Positions 28,895 through 39,508 of a stretch of DNA of 64,000 nucleotides are shown piece by piece. The translations under genes were made by a program, and so were the position numbers. Where the stretch lies: positions 1,612,001 to 1,676,000 of the forward strand of contig NZ_CP019562.1 in assembly GCF_001983955.1 (NCBI RefSeq), in the 5' to 3' direction. The stretch is from Streptococcus oralis. GTDB taxonomy: Bacteria > Bacillota > Bacilli > Lactobacillales > Streptococcaceae. A model generated the notes under the pieces. That model did no database searches, was not told the origin of the DNA, and saw only the letters and a list, made by a program, of their open reading frames with translations. Each line of letters opens with the position of its first letter. The stretch's first letter is position 1.

Positions 28895-29634
28895 TATCTA
28901 TATTTTTCTAAGGTCAGGACTGTTTTTAATCCTAATTTTTTTGCAATTTCGTACAAATCGACCTTGTTTTCAATTTGTCGTAGAATGAACTGTTCCCGCA
29001 AGGCTTGGGCTGATAGTGCTGGAAAACCTTTCTCCTTGACAAAAGCTTCTAGCTGACGGAAGGCCCACTGACGAGAATAGGCTTTCCCTGTCCTTTCAAA
29101 AAGATAGGTCTGGCCCATCAAGGGTTCTAGCTCTGAAAGCAAGCTCGTGGGAATGGTGACAATCCTCTGTTGAGAAGCCTTCTGGATTCTCAACACCTGA
29201 AAATCCAGATTGATATCCGCAACCTTGAGAGCTAATATCTCACTTGGCAAGAGTCCCATTTCTAGGATTAAGAGCGCTAGCAAGCGGCCCTCTGGAAAGT
29301 CGCTCCCCTGCCAAAAAGAGTCTAGGTCTAGAATTTCTGGTTTTTCAGCTTTCTTTTCAGCTTGTTTAGCTAATTCCAAGCGGTAAAAACTATCCACTTC
29401 TCCTTTTTGATAGAGAAAGTAGAGAAATTGGTTACAGGCCGAAATCTTTCGCTTCTGGGCGCTGATTTTTAGATTGGCTAGTTGGGCTTGGTAAATCTTG
29501 AGACTGGTATCAGAAATCCGCTCGCCTACAATGTCTAAAAATTGCTCCAGATCATACTTATAGGACTGCTTGGAATTGGCAGACAAGCCCTGCTTTTCCT
29601 CTAAAAAATCTGAAATTCTGTCTCTCATTTGCAT
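28894..29634 (-). CDS. XerD-like tyrosine recombinase (active site incomplete)
   Basis: 246 residues: an N-terminal SAM-like core-binding domain and a C-terminal phage-integrase fold ending LTLEKYR with the usual Tyr. The position of the catalytic Arg reads [11 protein letters not shown], where XerD-type proteins have G-L-R-x-S-E, and the HxLR box reads [11 protein letters not shown]. The catalytic set therefore looks incomplete, as is known for streptococcal XerD-like proteins in this neighbourhood. It is not the true chromosome-dimer recombinase; a DNA-binding role beside scpAB is plausible. Confidence 0.82.
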   Translation of the reverse strand: MQMRDRISDFLEEKQGLSANSKQSYKYDLEQFLDIVGERISDTSLKIYQAQLANLKISAQKRKISACNQFLYFLYQKGEVDSFYRLELAKQAEKKAEKPEILDLDSFWQGSDFPEGRLLALLILEMGLLPSEILALKVADINLDFQVLRIQKASQQRIVTIPTSLLSELEPLMGQTYLFERTGKAYSRQWAFRQLEAFVKEKGFPALSAQALREQFILRQIENKVDLYEIAKKLGLKTVLTLEKYR

Positions 29635-30086
29635 CGAATCTCATATTCCTTACTAAAGTCATGCAAGAGGGCATTCACTGCCTTGAGGATAGACTTGCGC
29701 GTGATAATCCCTTGGAAAATCCCTGACGCATCCACAACAGGCAAGAAGGACTCATCTACCAGCTTGTGCAAGACCTCCGTAATGGTAAAATCAGGCGAAA
29801 CAACCGCTACATCCGTTTTGGTCATATGAACAATATCCGTATCCGCCATGATTTCTTGGCTCAAGTCATGCTCCATCTGATAAGCCATAATATCTCTGAG
29901 CCCAATCGTCCCAACAAACTGTTTTTCATCTGTCACAACAGGAACACGGGTGTAGGTCATCTGACTAAGCAAGAGGGTTGCATGATCCGCATTGTGGGTA
30001 TCAATTAACACAGCTAGATTTTCAGCAGGGGTCAAAAAAGTTTCTTCTTGCCCCAACAAGAAAGTCTCAAACTCCTTGGCAATCAT
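29625..30086 (-). CDS. cbpB: CBS-domain protein, CbpB-like
   Basis: 153 residues made of two CBS motifs (about 15-75 and 80-140; RVPVVTDEKQFVGTIGLRDI, then LPVVDASGIFQGIITRKSIL). Stand-alone CBS proteins of this type in Firmicutes bind cyclic di-AMP (CbpB/DarB). It overlaps its neighbours by 10 and 4 bases. The symbol is by family resemblance. Confidence 0.78.
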   Translation of the reverse strand: MIAKEFETFLLGQEETFLTPAENLAVLIDTHNADHATLLLSQMTYTRVPVVTDEKQFVGTIGLRDIMAYQMEHDLSQEIMADTDIVHMTKTDVAVVSPDFTITEVLHKLVDESFLPVVDASGIFQGIITRKSILKAVNALLHDFSKEYEIRCK

Positions 30087-30604
30087 CGGCTAAACTCCTT
30101 GGACAAGCCCGGATACACCTCGTGGTCTCGTGTCAAAAAGTCCACTTTAAAATAACTGTCATCAATCTCCACACGAGCATAGAGACATTCTCTGATAGTC
30201 CCACGTGGTTGACTGATAGAACCTGGATTTAGAAAAAGAGTCTTTCCTTCCATCCAAGCATTTGGCACATGCAAGTGACCATAGAGACAGATATCGGCCT
30301 CTTCCTCCTGAGCCCAGTAGTCCAACTTTTGAAAGTTGAAATTGATGTCAAACAAGTGACCATGAGTTTGGATAATCTTGGTCGAACCAAGCTCGGTCAC
30401 CAAACGTTCTGGGTAGCCGGCGTAGAAGTCCATGTTCCCTTTAACAACACGTATGCCTTCCCAAAGGGGAGAATCAGGACGCAGTTCAGAATCGCCGTTA
30501 TGAAAAACGGCATCAACTTTGCCTACATAGCGATCACGGATTTCTTCCACAATCAAGCTATCGCCATGAGAATCGCTCATTACAATGATGGTTTGCTTTG
30601 CCAT
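30083..30604 (-). CDS. YfcE/MJ0936-type metallophosphodiesterase
   Basis: 173 residues with the calcineurin-like metal-binding set: MSDSHGD (9-15), FHNGDSE, VKGNMD, TQTHGH-like IIQTHGHLF and YGHLHVP. These proteins hydrolyse phosphodiesters; the natural substrate is uncertain. It overlaps the rdgB gene by 25 bases and the CBS gene by 4. Confidence 0.9.
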   Translation of the reverse strand: MAKQTIIVMSDSHGDSLIVEEIRDRYVGKVDAVFHNGDSELRPDSPLWEGIRVVKGNMDFYAGYPERLVTELGSTKIIQTHGHLFDINFNFQKLDYWAQEEEADICLYGHLHVPNAWMEGKTLFLNPGSISQPRGTIRECLYARVEIDDSYFKVDFLTRDHEVYPGLSKEFSR

Positions 30605-31551
30605 GATGGAAATACCTCCAAAAGTTTCTTAACGGCTAAGGCACGGTGAGATTGACTATTTTTTTCTTCAAGGGTTAATTCAGCTGAGGACTTGCCTGTC
30701 TCTCCTACAAGGAAGAGAGGATCATAGCCGAAGCCATTTTCACCCTTAGGTTCAAAGTTAATGTAGCCTGGCCAGTCTGCTTCAACAACCAAACTTTCCT
30801 TGTTTGGGCTGGCTACGACCAGGGTTGTATGGAATTGAGCCGAGCGGTCCTTGAGTTCAAAGACCATGGCCAATTCGTGCAAGAGTTTGGCATTGTTTTC
30901 ACGGTCAGTAGCTCCCACTCCTGCAAAACGAGCTGACCAGACACCTGGCAAGCCACCAAGGACATCGACTTTGAGACCAGAGTCATCTGCCAAAACCATC
31001 TTGCCTGTTAATTGAGAAATAGTTTCTGCCTTGAGACGGGCATTTTCTTCAAAGGTCATGCCTGTTTCAGCTACTTCAGGCAAGTCAGGATAGTCATTAA
31101 GATTTTCCACATCGTAGCCTAACTTATCAAAGATAGCTCGGAACTCTTTGGTCTTGCCCTCGTTACGAGTCGCAATCAACAAGGTTTCTCTGACCTTATT
31201 TGTTTCAAAGAAATCATGAACATCGACCCCTTCTTTGGGCAATTCCACATACAAGAGTTGGCCATTTTCAACCAAAAGCAAAGCTCCCTGACGTTGGATG
31301 ACTTCCACATTTCGTCCCATTTCTTGGTTGAGGATATCTACCACAAAAGACAATAAACGGTAGAGAGAACCATAGCGTAAAACAATCACAGAAATAGGAA
31401 AACCTTGTTCCTCATCTCGAAATCTTTGGGCAAACTCAAATAGAGGAAAATCCAAGTCTTCATCAGTCAATGTCCGGACACCACCAAAAATACTATATGA
31501 GCCGACATACCAGTCCTGGTCATCCTTATATTCATAAATTTTATTTGTCAT
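30580..31551 (-). CDS. rdgB: dITP/XTP pyrophosphatase with streptococcal N-terminal extension
   Basis: 323 residues from [20 protein letters not shown]; this start overlaps murI by ATGA, so coupling favours it over an upstream one. Residues about 128-320 are the Ham1/RdgB domain ([42 protein letters not shown]). Residues 1-125 are an extra domain found in streptococcal fused forms, function unknown. The enzyme removes non-canonical purine triphosphates. Confidence 0.93.
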   Translation of the reverse strand: MTNKIYEYKDDQDWYVGSYSIFGGVRTLTDEDLDFPLFEFAQRFRDEEQGFPISVIVLRYGSLYRLLSFVVDILNQEMGRNVEVIQRQGALLLVENGQLLYVELPKEGVDVHDFFETNKVRETLLIATRNEGKTKEFRAIFDKLGYDVENLNDYPDLPEVAETGMTFEENARLKAETISQLTGKMVLADDSGLKVDVLGGLPGVWSARFAGVGATDRENNAKLLHELAMVFELKDRSAQFHTTLVVASPNKESLVVEADWPGYINFEPKGENGFGYDPLFLVGETGKSSAELTLEEKNSQSHRALAVKKLLEVFPSWQSKPSL

Positions 31552-32342
31552 AATTCTACATGCTCCACATAAATCTCTTTTTCCAGCCATTCTTCACCAA
31601 TTTGTGCAAAACTTTGGCTGCTGGCTGTTGTGTAAAAACGGTGATGGAGTGGTCCGGCATCACGACCACGATTGATTTCAAAATAATTAAGTAAGACTGA
31701 GATATCCCGTACGCACTCTGCTCCACTATCGATGAGCTGAACCTTGGGTCCCATGACATTTTGAATAATAGGTCTAAGGAGTGGATAATGGGTGCAACCC
31801 AAAATCAGGCTATCCACCTTTCCAACCAAGGGACGCAGGGTTTCATAGACCACTTTCTTGGTGACACTGGTTGACAGAGCACCAGACTCCACCAAGGGAG
31901 CAAACTTGGGACAGGCCAAACTCTCCACCTGTAAATCCGGATCCAGATCGTTGATTTTCTGACGATAGATGTCAGATTGGACCGTCATGGGCGTTCCAAT
32001 CACTCCGATTTTCCCACCTTGGCTGGACTTGATGGCTGCCGAAGCTCCTGGCAAAATCACACCTAGAACAGGAATGTCTAGTTGAGCCTTGATTTCTTCC
32101 CAGACGACTGCAGTCGCAGTGTTACATGCAATGACAATCATCTTGACATCCTTGGTCAAGAGAAAGTTGACCAACTGCCAAGTGTATTCACGAATTTGCT
32201 CAGCAGGACGGGGGCCGTAAGGCGCCCGTGCTGAATCTCCAATATAGACGATTTCTTCATGGGGAAGCTGGCGCATGAGCTCGCGCACAACGGTCAAGCC
32301 CCCGACACCCGAATCCAAAAAACCAATTGGTCGATTATCCAT
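31548..32342 (-). CDS. murI: Glutamate racemase
   Basis: 264 residues with both catalytic cysteines in [12 protein letters not shown] and [13 protein letters not shown], and the N-terminal [20 protein letters not shown]. It supplies D-glutamate for peptidoglycan. It is the first gene of the murI-rdgB-yfcE-cbpB-xerD-scpA-scpB-rluB-yidD run, all with overlaps or very short gaps. Confidence 0.97.
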   Translation of the reverse strand: MDNRPIGFLDSGVGGLTVVRELMRQLPHEEIVYIGDSARAPYGPRPAEQIREYTWQLVNFLLTKDVKMIVIACNTATAVVWEEIKAQLDIPVLGVILPGASAAIKSSQGGKIGVIGTPMTVQSDIYRQKINDLDPDLQVESLACPKFAPLVESGALSTSVTKKVVYETLRPLVGKVDSLILGCTHYPLLRPIIQNVMGPKVQLIDSGAECVRDISVLLNYFEINRGRDAGPLHHRFYTTASSQSFAQIGEEWLEKEIYVEHVEL

Positions 32343-32541
32343 ACAGTCTTCTTTCTAGTCTTTTTTCTGATTGATAGTTCATTATGATTATTGATCCTTA
32401 TGAACTGAATGACAGCCTAATCAATAACTATCTCTCTTAATCATAATCAAATATCAATAGAATGCAAGGAAAAAGTCTCATCCCTAAACCATAGTCAACA
32501 TAGTGAGAAGTCTGGAACTTTCATCCCAGACTTTTCCTTAT

Positions 32542-32790
32542 TTATTTTTTCTTTTTATTGTTAGCAAGGGCTGCCTTTTGTTGGCGGATGATTTGGTGGT
32601 AAACTTGTTGTACCTTAGCTTCGCTTGGTTTTTGACCATTTGCACTCAAAAGAGTACGAACTGCTTCAGCATTCAAACGTGGGTTGTCAGCGAATTCTTT
32701 TTCGATTTGCTTACGAATCAAGTACATTCCCCCAAGAGCTCCTCCTAGAAAAGCTAGCACAATCAATACAATTGCTAAAAGTAAATCCAT
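32542..32790 (-). CDS. UPF0154 membrane protein (YneF family)
   Basis: 82 residues from [17 protein letters not shown]: one N-terminal membrane helix then a charged helical tail ending NNKKKK. AGGAG lies eight bases upstream; an adjacent ATG one codon earlier is the alternative. The function is unknown. The 200 bases between it and murI show only a weak hairpin (AAGTCTGG/CCAGACTT, about 32508-32534). Confidence 0.85.
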   Translation of the reverse strand: MDLLLAIVLIVLAFLGGALGGMYLIRKQIEKEFADNPRLNAEAVRTLLSANGQKPSEAKVQQVYHQIIRQQKAALANNKKKK

Positions 32791-33012
32791 CATTTTTCTC
32801 CTGTTTCTTTTTGAGTCTCTTTCATTATACCACAAACTAGCCACCCTGACTAGTTTGTTTTACGCTTTCAGAGATGAGTAAGCTGTAATTAAAGTTGGCT
32901 TATCTTTCTAGTCAAAACTAGAAAGAATATAAAAAATACACTCTCTTACCATTCGTTTCCTCCACTTTTTTAATACAAAACAATATCAAATATATATCCT
33001 TCTCTAATCCTC

Positions 33013-33100
33013 TTGACAACACTTCATTAGCTGGTAAAATTAGATTAACAATACAATATAGAAACAAAAGTTCGCCTCATTAAAAATGAAAGCGCTTTTA
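33013..33100 (+). promoter_or_regulatory. Promoter and cre site of the GH95 fucosidase gene
   Basis: TTGACA (33013-33018), 16-base spacer, extended -10 TGGTAAAAT (33032-33040). A near-consensus cre ATGAAAGCGCTTTTA (33086-33100) follows in the leader, 20 bases before the start codon, suiting CcpA roadblock repression. The rest of the 32791-33119 gap is AT-rich without other signals. Confidence 0.82.
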
Positions 33101-33119
33101 ATTAATAAAGGAGGTTTCT

Positions 33120-36100
33120 ATGGAAAAAATTTGGAAGGAGAAATCCTGTCGCTACAGTATTCGAAAGCTAACAGTCGGCACAGCCTCTGTTTTGCTTGGA
33201 GCGGTTTTTCTAGCTAGTCATACCGTCTCTGCTGATACTATTGAAGTACAGCAAAACGAGCCTGCATTAGAGAAAACTACAGTTAAGACAGACACTATAA
33301 CAAAAGCAAGTGAATCAACTGAGCATACACAGTCAAACGTGCCAATTGATCATAAAAAACCAGTTCTAGCTAATAATAGTTCTTCTGAAAGCAAACCCGC
33401 TAATGCTGATGTTACTTCTGCTACAACTAATCAAGCCAGTACTGAGGCTATTGTAAAACCTAATGAAAATAAGGAAACCGAAAAACCAGAACTACCTGTG
33501 ACAGAACAAAGCAACTATCAGCTAAACTATGATCGACCAACAGCTCCTTCCTATGATGGCTGGGAAAAACAAGCACTCCCAGTTGGGAATGGTGAAATGG
33601 GTGCTAAGGTTTTTGGTCTCATCGGCGAGGAGAGAATCCAATACAACGAAAAAACTCTTTGGTCAGGTGGTCCGCGTCCCGACAGTACCGACTATAACGG
33701 AGGAAACTATCAGGAACGGTATAAAATTTTAGCAGAAATTCGTAAGGCTCTTGAAGACGGAGATCGCCAAAAAGCCAAACGATTAGCTGAACAAAATCTA
33801 GTTGGACCAAACAACGCCCAGTATGGACGTTATCTAGCCTTTGGTGATATCTTCATGGTCTTCAATAACCAGAAAAAGGGGCTGGATACAGTTACAGACT
33901 ATCACCGTGGTTTGGATATCACAGAAGCCACTACTACAACTTCTTACACCCAAGATGGAACGACCTTTAAAAGAGAAACCTTCTCAAGTTACCCTGATGA
34001 TGTCACCGTGACCCACTTGACCCAAAAAGGGGACAAAAAACTTGATTTTACAGTTTGGAATAGCTTAACAGAAGATTTACTTGCTAACGGAAACTACTCA
34101 GCGGAATATTCTAACTACAAGAGTGGCCATGTTACGACAGACCCAAATGGTATCCTACTAAAAGGTACAGTCAAAGATAATGGCCTCCAGTTCGCATCCT
34201 ATCTAGGAATTAAAACGGACGGAAAAGTTACTGTCCATGAGGATAGTTTAACAATCACAGGAGCTAGCTACGCTACGCTTTTACTCAGTGCCAAGACTAA
34301 CTTTGCTCAGAATCCAAAAACAAACTATCGCAAAGACATTGACCTCGAAAAAACAGTTAAAGGCATTGTAGAAGCAGCTAGGGGCAAAGACTACGAGACA
34401 CTTAAAAAGAACCATATCAAAGACTATCAAAGCCTCTTTAACCGCGTCAAACTAAACCTAGGTGGAAGCAATGCTGCTCAAACGACAAAAGAGGCCCTTC
34501 AGACCTATAACCCTAGCAAAGGGCAAAAACTGGAAGAACTCTTCTTCCAATACGGACGTTATTTATTGATTAGTTCATCTCGTGATCGGACAGATGCCCT
34601 TCCTGCCAACCTACAAGGAGTCTGGAATGCCGTAGACAATCCACCTTGGAACGCTGACTACCACCTCAATGTCAACTTGCAAATGAACTATTGGCCAGCC
34701 TACATGAGCAATCTAGCTGAAACAGCCAAGCCAATGATCAATTACATTGACGATATGCGTTACTATGGCCGTATCGCTGCTAAGGAATACGCCGGTATCG
34801 AATCCAAAGATGGACAAGAAAATGGTTGGCTGGTCCACACTCAAGCAACACCTTTTGGCTGGACTACTCCGGGTTGGAATTACTATTGGGGTTGGTCGCC
34901 AGCAGCTAATGCTTGGATGATGCAGAACGTTTATGACTACTATAAATTCACCAAGGATGAGACTTATCTCAAAGAAAAGATCTATCCAATGCTCAAGGAA
35001 ACTGCTAAGTTCTGGAACTCCTTCTTGCACTATGACCAGGCCAGTGACCGTTGGGTGTCTTCTCCATCCTACTCACCAGAACACGGTACCATCACCATCG
35101 GAAACACCTTTGACCAGTCGCTAGTCTGGCAGCTATTCCATGACTACATGGAAGTTGCCAACCATCTGAAAGTCGACCAAGACTTAGTCACAGAGATCAA
35201 GGCTAAATTTGACAAACTAAAACCACTTCACATTAACAAAGAAGGACGTATCAAGGAATGGTACGAAGAAGACAGTCCACAATTCACTAATGAAGGCATT
35301 GAAAATAACCACCGCCACGTTTCCCATCTGGTAGGTCTCTTCCCAGGTACGCTCTTTAGCAAGGATCAGGCTGAATACTTAGAAGCTGCGCGTGCTACCC
35401 TCAATCACCGTGGAGATGGTGGTACTGGTTGGTCTAAGGCCAATAAAATCAACCTCTGGGCTCGTCTCTTAGACGGTAACCGTGCCCATCGCCTGCTTGC
35501 TGAACAGCTCAAATATTCAACCCTAGAAAACCTTTGGGATACGCACGCACCTTTCCAAATCGATGGAAACTTTGGAGCAACCAGTGGAATTGCAGAAATG
35601 CTTCTTCAATCACACACTGGCTACATTGCACCATTGCCAGCCCTTCCAGATGCTTGGAAAGACGGTCAGGTTTCTGGTCTGGTTGCTCGCGGTAACTTTG
35701 AAGTCAGCATGAAGTGGAAAGATAAAAACCTGCAAAGCTTGTCCTTCCTTTCAAATGTCGGTGGAGACCTAGTTGTAGATTATCCAAATATCGAAGCCAG
35801 TCAGGTTAAGGTTAATGGTAAATCTGTCAAAGCAACTGTTCTGAAAGATGGCCGCATTCAACTGGCAACACAAAAAGGTGATGTCATTACCTTTGAACAT
35901 TTCCCTGGTCGTGTAACCAGTCTGACAGCAGTTAGACAAAATGGAGTCACTGCCGAACTCACCTTCAACCAAGTAGAAGGCGCTACCCACTATGTTATCC
36001 AAAGACAAGTGAAAGACGAATCTGGCCAAACCTCTGCAAGCAGAGAATTTGTGACCAATCAAACCCATTTTATCGACCGTTCACTCGACCCTCAACTCGT

Positions 36101-38453
36101 CTACACTTATACTGTTAAGGCTATGCTGGGTAATGTTTCTACACAGGTATCCGAAAAGGTCAATGTCGAAACCTATAACCAATTGATGGATGACCGTGAT
36201 AGCCGAATCCAATACGGTTCTGCATTTGGAAACTGGGCAGACTCAGAATTATTTGGAGGAACAGAGAAGTTTGCCGACCTTTCACTAGGTAACTATACAG
36301 ATAAAGATGCGACAGCAACCATTCCTTTCAATGGTGTTGGCATTGAAATCTATGGTCTCAAATCATCTCAATTAGGAATCGCTGAAGTCAAAATCGATGG
36401 TAAATCAGTCGGTGAACTGGACTTCTATACTGCAGGTGCAACTGAAAAAGGTAGCCTTATCGGTCGCTTCACAGGATTGTCAGATGGTGCTCATGTGATG
36501 ACTATCACTGTAAAACAAGAGCATAAACACCGTGGCAGTGAGCGCTCCAAAATTTCCTTAGACTACTTTAAAGTTTTACCGGGACAAGGAACAACTATTG
36601 AAAAAATGGATGACCGTGACTCTCGCATTCAATACGGATCTCAATTCAAAGATTGGAGCGATACTGAATTATATAAGAGCACAGAAAAATATGCGGACAT
36701 CAATAACGCCGACCCAAGTACTGTTTCAGAAGCTCAGGCAACCATTCCATTTACTGGAACAGGTATTCGAATTTACGGACTTAAAACATCCGCTCTCGGA
36801 AAAGCTCTCGTGACACTGGATGGAAAAGAAATGCCAAGTCTAGACTTCTACACTGCTGGCGCTACCGAAAAGGCAACCTTAATTGGAGAATTTACTAATC
36901 TGACCGATGGTAATCATATTTTGACATTGAAAGTTGATCCAAATTCACCAGCAGGTCGCAAGAAAATTTCTCTAGATTCATTTGATGTGATTAAGGCTCC
37001 AGCTGTAAGCTTGGATAGTCCAAGTATCGCACCACTTAAGGAAGGGGATAAAAACATCTCTTTAACTCTTCCAGCTGGAGATTGGGAAGCCATCGCTGTG
37101 ACCTTCCCAGGCATCAAAGATCCACTCGTTTTACGCAGGATAGACGATAATCATCTAGTTACGACTGGAGATCAGACTGTCTTATCAATCCAAGATAATC
37201 AGGTACAAATCCCTATCCCTGACGAAACCAATCGAAAAATTGGAAATGCGATAGAAGCTTATTCTATCCAGGGAAATACAACAAGCAGTCCTGTAATAGC
37301 TGTCTTTACCAAAAAGGATGAGAAGAAGGTTGAGAATCAGCAGCCAACTACAAGCAAGGGAGATGACCCTGCTCCTATTGTAGAAATTCCTGAATACACT
37401 AAGCCTATCGGTACAGCTGGACAGGAACAACCGCCTACCGTTTCTATTCCTGAGTACACTGAGCCTATCGGCACAGCAGGACAAGAACTGCCACCTACTG
37501 TTTCTATCCCTGAATACACTCAACCTATCGGAACGGCTGGACAGGAACAACCGCCTACCGTTTCTATTCCTGAGTACACTGAGCCTATCGGAACTGCTGG
37601 ACAGGAACAACCGCCTACTGTTTCTATCCCTGAATACACTAAACCTATCGGAACGGCTGGACAGGAACAACCGCCTACTGTTTCTATCCCTGAATACACT
37701 AAACCTATCGGAACGGCTGGACAGGAACAACCTCCTGTAGTAAATATTCCTGAGTACACTCAACCTATCGGCACAGCAGGACTAGAACAACCGCCTACTG
37801 TTTCTATCCCTGAGTACACTCAACCTGTCGGGACAGCGGGACAAGAACAAGCTCCTACTGTTTCTGTTCCTGAATATAAACTTCGTGTCTTAAAGGATGA
37901 AAAGACTAAAGTTGAAATTATTGGAGGAGCGACTGACTTAGAGGGAATTTCTCACATTTCTAGCAGACGCGTTTTAGCTCAAGAACTATTTGGTAAGACC
38001 TATGATGCTTACGATCTTCACCTTAAAAATTCAACAGATCATAGTTTACAACCAAAAGGAACTGTCTTGGTCCGCTTGCCTATTTCCTCAGCTGTCGAAA
38101 ATGTCTACTACCTAACTCCATCAAAAGAGTTACAGGCACTCGATTTTACTATTCGCGAGGGAATGGCAGAATTTATGACTAGTCATTTCAGCACCTATGC
38201 AGTCGTTTATCAAGCTAATGGAGCATCAACTACTGCAAATCAAAAACCAAGTGAAACAGATATCAAACCATTAGCCAACAGCTCTGAGCAAGTTTCATCT
38301 AGTCCAGACCTTGTCCAATCTGCAAGTGCTTCTCCTAAAGAACAACTTCCAGCTACTGGTGAAACATCCAATCCACTACTATTCTTGTCAGGATTGAGTC
38401 TAGTCCTAACAGCAACTTTTCTACTTAAGAGCAAGAAGGATGAGTCCAACTAA
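33120..38453 (+). CDS. Cell-wall-anchored alpha-L-fucosidase (GH95)
   Basis: 1777 residues. YSIRK signal (YSIRKLTVGTASVLLGAVFL), Thr/Ser-rich spacer, GH95 catalytic domain (about 140-900) with the typical LNVNLQMNYWPAYM segment and FQIDGNFG containing probable catalytic Asp815. A fibronectin-like region and two related beta-sandwich modules follow, both beginning MDDRDSRIQYGS (about 1022-1145 and 1162-1285). Then a 20-residue repeat array (PEYTxPIGTAGQEQPPTVSI), a conserved surface-protein module and LPATGE-membrane-basic tail. GH95 enzymes release alpha-1,2-fucose from glycans such as H antigens and milk oligosaccharides. RBS AGGAGG. Confidence 0.94.
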   Translation: MEKIWKEKSCRYSIRKLTVGTASVLLGAVFLASHTVSADTIEVQQNEPALEKTTVKTDTITKASESTEHTQSNVPIDHKKPVLANNSSSESKPANADVTSATTNQASTEAIVKPNENKETEKPELPVTEQSNYQLNYDRPTAPSYDGWEKQALPVGNGEMGAKVFGLIGEERIQYNEKTLWSGGPRPDSTDYNGGNYQERYKILAEIRKALEDGDRQKAKRLAEQNLVGPNNAQYGRYLAFGDIFMVFNNQKKGLDTVTDYHRGLDITEATTTTSYTQDGTTFKRETFSSYPDDVTVTHLTQKGDKKLDFTVWNSLTEDLLANGNYSAEYSNYKSGHVTTDPNGILLKGTVKDNGLQFASYLGIKTDGKVTVHEDSLTITGASYATLLLSAKTNFAQNPKTNYRKDIDLEKTVKGIVEAARGKDYETLKKNHIKDYQSLFNRVKLNLGGSNAAQTTKEALQTYNPSKGQKLEELFFQYGRYLLISSSRDRTDALPANLQGVWNAVDNPPWNADYHLNVNLQMNYWPAYMSNLAETAKPMINYIDDMRYYGRIAAKEYAGIESKDGQENGWLVHTQATPFGWTTPGWNYYWGWSPAANAWMMQNVYDYYKFTKDETYLKEKIYPMLKETAKFWNSFLHYDQASDRWVSSPSYSPEHGTITIGNTFDQSLVWQLFHDYMEVANHLKVDQDLVTEIKAKFDKLKPLHINKEGRIKEWYEEDSPQFTNEGIENNHRHVSHLVGLFPGTLFSKDQAEYLEAARATLNHRGDGGTGWSKANKINLWARLLDGNRAHRLLAEQLKYSTLENLWDTHAPFQIDGNFGATSGIAEMLLQSHTGYIAPLPALPDAWKDGQVSGLVARGNFEVSMKWKDKNLQSLSFLSNVGGDLVVDYPNIEASQVKVNGKSVKATVLKDGRIQLATQKGDVITFEHFPGRVTSLTAVRQNGVTAELTFNQVEGATHYVIQRQVKDESGQTSASREFVTNQTHFIDRSLDPQLVYTYTVKAMLGNVSTQVSEKVNVETYNQLMDDRDSRIQYGSAFGNWADSELFGGTEKFADLSLGNYTDKDATATIPFNGVGIEIYGLKSSQLGIAEVKIDGKSVGELDFYTAGATEKGSLIGRFTGLSDGAHVMTITVKQEHKHRGSERSKISLDYFKVLPGQGTTIEKMDDRDSRIQYGSQFKDWSDTELYKSTEKYADINNADPSTVSEAQATIPFTGTGIRIYGLKTSALGKALVTLDGKEMPSLDFYTAGATEKATLIGEFTNLTDGNHILTLKVDPNSPAGRKKISLDSFDVIKAPAVSLDSPSIAPLKEGDKNISLTLPAGDWEAIAVTFPGIKDPLVLRRIDDNHLVTTGDQTVLSIQDNQVQIPIPDETNRKIGNAIEAYSIQGNTTSSPVIAVFTKKDEKKVENQQPTTSKGDDPAPIVEIPEYTKPIGTAGQEQPPTVSIPEYTEPIGTAGQELPPTVSIPEYTQPIGTAGQEQPPTVSIPEYTEPIGTAGQEQPPTVSIPEYTKPIGTAGQEQPPTVSIPEYTKPIGTAGQEQPPVVNIPEYTQPIGTAGLEQPPTVSIPEYTQPVGTAGQEQAPTVSVPEYKLRVLKDEKTKVEIIGGATDLEGISHISSRRVLAQELFGKTYDAYDLHLKNSTDHSLQPKGTVLVRLPISSAVENVYYLTPSKELQALDFTIREGMAEFMTSHFSTYAVVYQANGASTTANQKPSETDIKPLANSSEQVSSSPDLVQSASASPKEQLPATGETSNPLLFLSGLSLVLTATFLLKSKKDESN
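37375..37878 (+). repeat. 60-bp tandem coding repeat in the GH95 gene
   Basis: Eight PEYT units and a ninth variant (PEYK) with exact 60-base period encode IPEYTxPIGTAGQEQPPTVS-type 20-mers as a stalk before the anchor. Some neighbouring units are nearly identical in DNA, e.g. those at 37620-37739. Confidence 0.95.
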
Positions 38454-38469
38454 CTTTTAAGCACACAAA

Positions 38470-38506
38470 AACCAGGATGAAGATAAGCTTCATCCTGGTT
38501 TCTTTT
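38470..38506. terminator. Bidirectional terminator between GH95 gene and mraY
   Basis: AACCAGGATGAA-GATAAGC-TTCATCCTGGTT with T runs on both strands, between convergent genes. Confidence 0.92.
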
Positions 38507-38526
38507 ATCAATAAAAGATTATTTTT

Positions 38527-39507
38527 TTACAGTAGGTATAAAATTGCTAGTGTAAAGAGACTTGCTAATAGCCCCACTCCCCAAAAGAAGAAGTCGACCT
38601 TCCACTCGCTCCAAGGACTTCCCTTACCAGACAATCCTCCAAGCTCAAAATGATGATGCACAGGCGTCATACGGAAAATACGTTTACCACCTGTCAGTTT
38701 AAAATAACTGACTTGCATCATGACCGAAGTTGTTTCAAAGACATAAACAATTCCGATAATCAAGAGAGTCCATTCTTGGTGGAGGGCCATAGAGATAGCT
38801 GCCAACATTCCACCTAGGGCCAAACTTCCCACATCCCCCATAAAGACTTTAGCAGGCTTATGGTTAAAGACGAAGAAACCAAGCAAACCACCAATCATGG
38901 CAAGAATCACTAGAAGGATATCCATCTGACCTTGCACATAGGCAATAACTCCATAGGCAGACAAGCTAATCACAACGGAAATACTAGCTAGACCGTCAAT
39001 ACCATCTGTCAAGTTGACTGCGTTTGAAAAACCAACTAGCCAGAAAAGAGCGAAGATAATATAGAAAATCCCTAAATGCACTTGGTAGCCAAAGACAGAG
39101 AGCATATCGCCCCCACGCTCATAAAAAAGGTAGAAAATGACGCCACCTAGCAGCTGAAGAGCCAATTTCTGTTTGGGGTTTAGCCCCTCATTGATCTTTC
39201 GGAAGACCTTGAGAAAGTCATCTAAAAAACCAACCAAGCCATACAAGACCAAAATAAACAAAATCATACCAACATTATTGGTCAATTGTTTCGAAAAAAG
39301 AGCGACGAGGAAACTCACCACAACTGCAGCAATGAGGAAAACAAGTCCCCCCATTGTAGGAGTCCCAGCTTTTGCCTGGTGCTGTTTAACATCCTCATGC
39401 ATCTGCTGGCCTGTAATTTGCGCCTTTCTATAAAATTGGATAAAGGCCGGAATTCCTACTAAAGTTAGTAAAAATGTCACAATTCCAGCACTAATAGAAA
39501 TAAACAT
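38527..39507 (-). CDS. mraY: Phospho-MurNAc-pentapeptide transferase MraY
   Basis: 326 residues, ten hydrophobic segments. Motifs: [21 protein letters not shown] (Asp pair), [13 protein letters not shown] and [12 protein letters not shown] (the HHH loop). It makes lipid I from UDP-MurNAc-pentapeptide and undecaprenyl phosphate at the membrane. It lies one base after the pbpX stop, last gene of the rsmH-ftsL-pbpX-mraY operon. Confidence 0.98.
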   Translation of the reverse strand: MFISISAGIVTFLLTLVGIPAFIQFYRKAQITGQQMHEDVKQHQAKAGTPTMGGLVFLIAAVVVSFLVALFSKQLTNNVGMILFILVLYGLVGFLDDFLKVFRKINEGLNPKQKLALQLLGGVIFYLFYERGGDMLSVFGYQVHLGIFYIIFALFWLVGFSNAVNLTDGIDGLASISVVISLSAYGVIAYVQGQMDILLVILAMIGGLLGFFVFNHKPAKVFMGDVGSLALGGMLAAISMALHQEWTLLIIGIVYVFETTSVMMQVSYFKLTGGKRIFRMTPVHHHFELGGLSGKGSPWSEWKVDFFFWGVGLLASLFTLAILYLL

Positions 39508-39508
39508 A

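Noticed and set aside
37185..37763. Long antisense frames opposite the GH95 repeats
   Set aside because: They arise from the 60-base periodic coding repeat; no start signals and repetitive content.
37375..37878. CRISPR-like regular array
   Set aside because: The whole 60-base unit repeats without unique spacers and is translated in frame as a surface-protein stalk.
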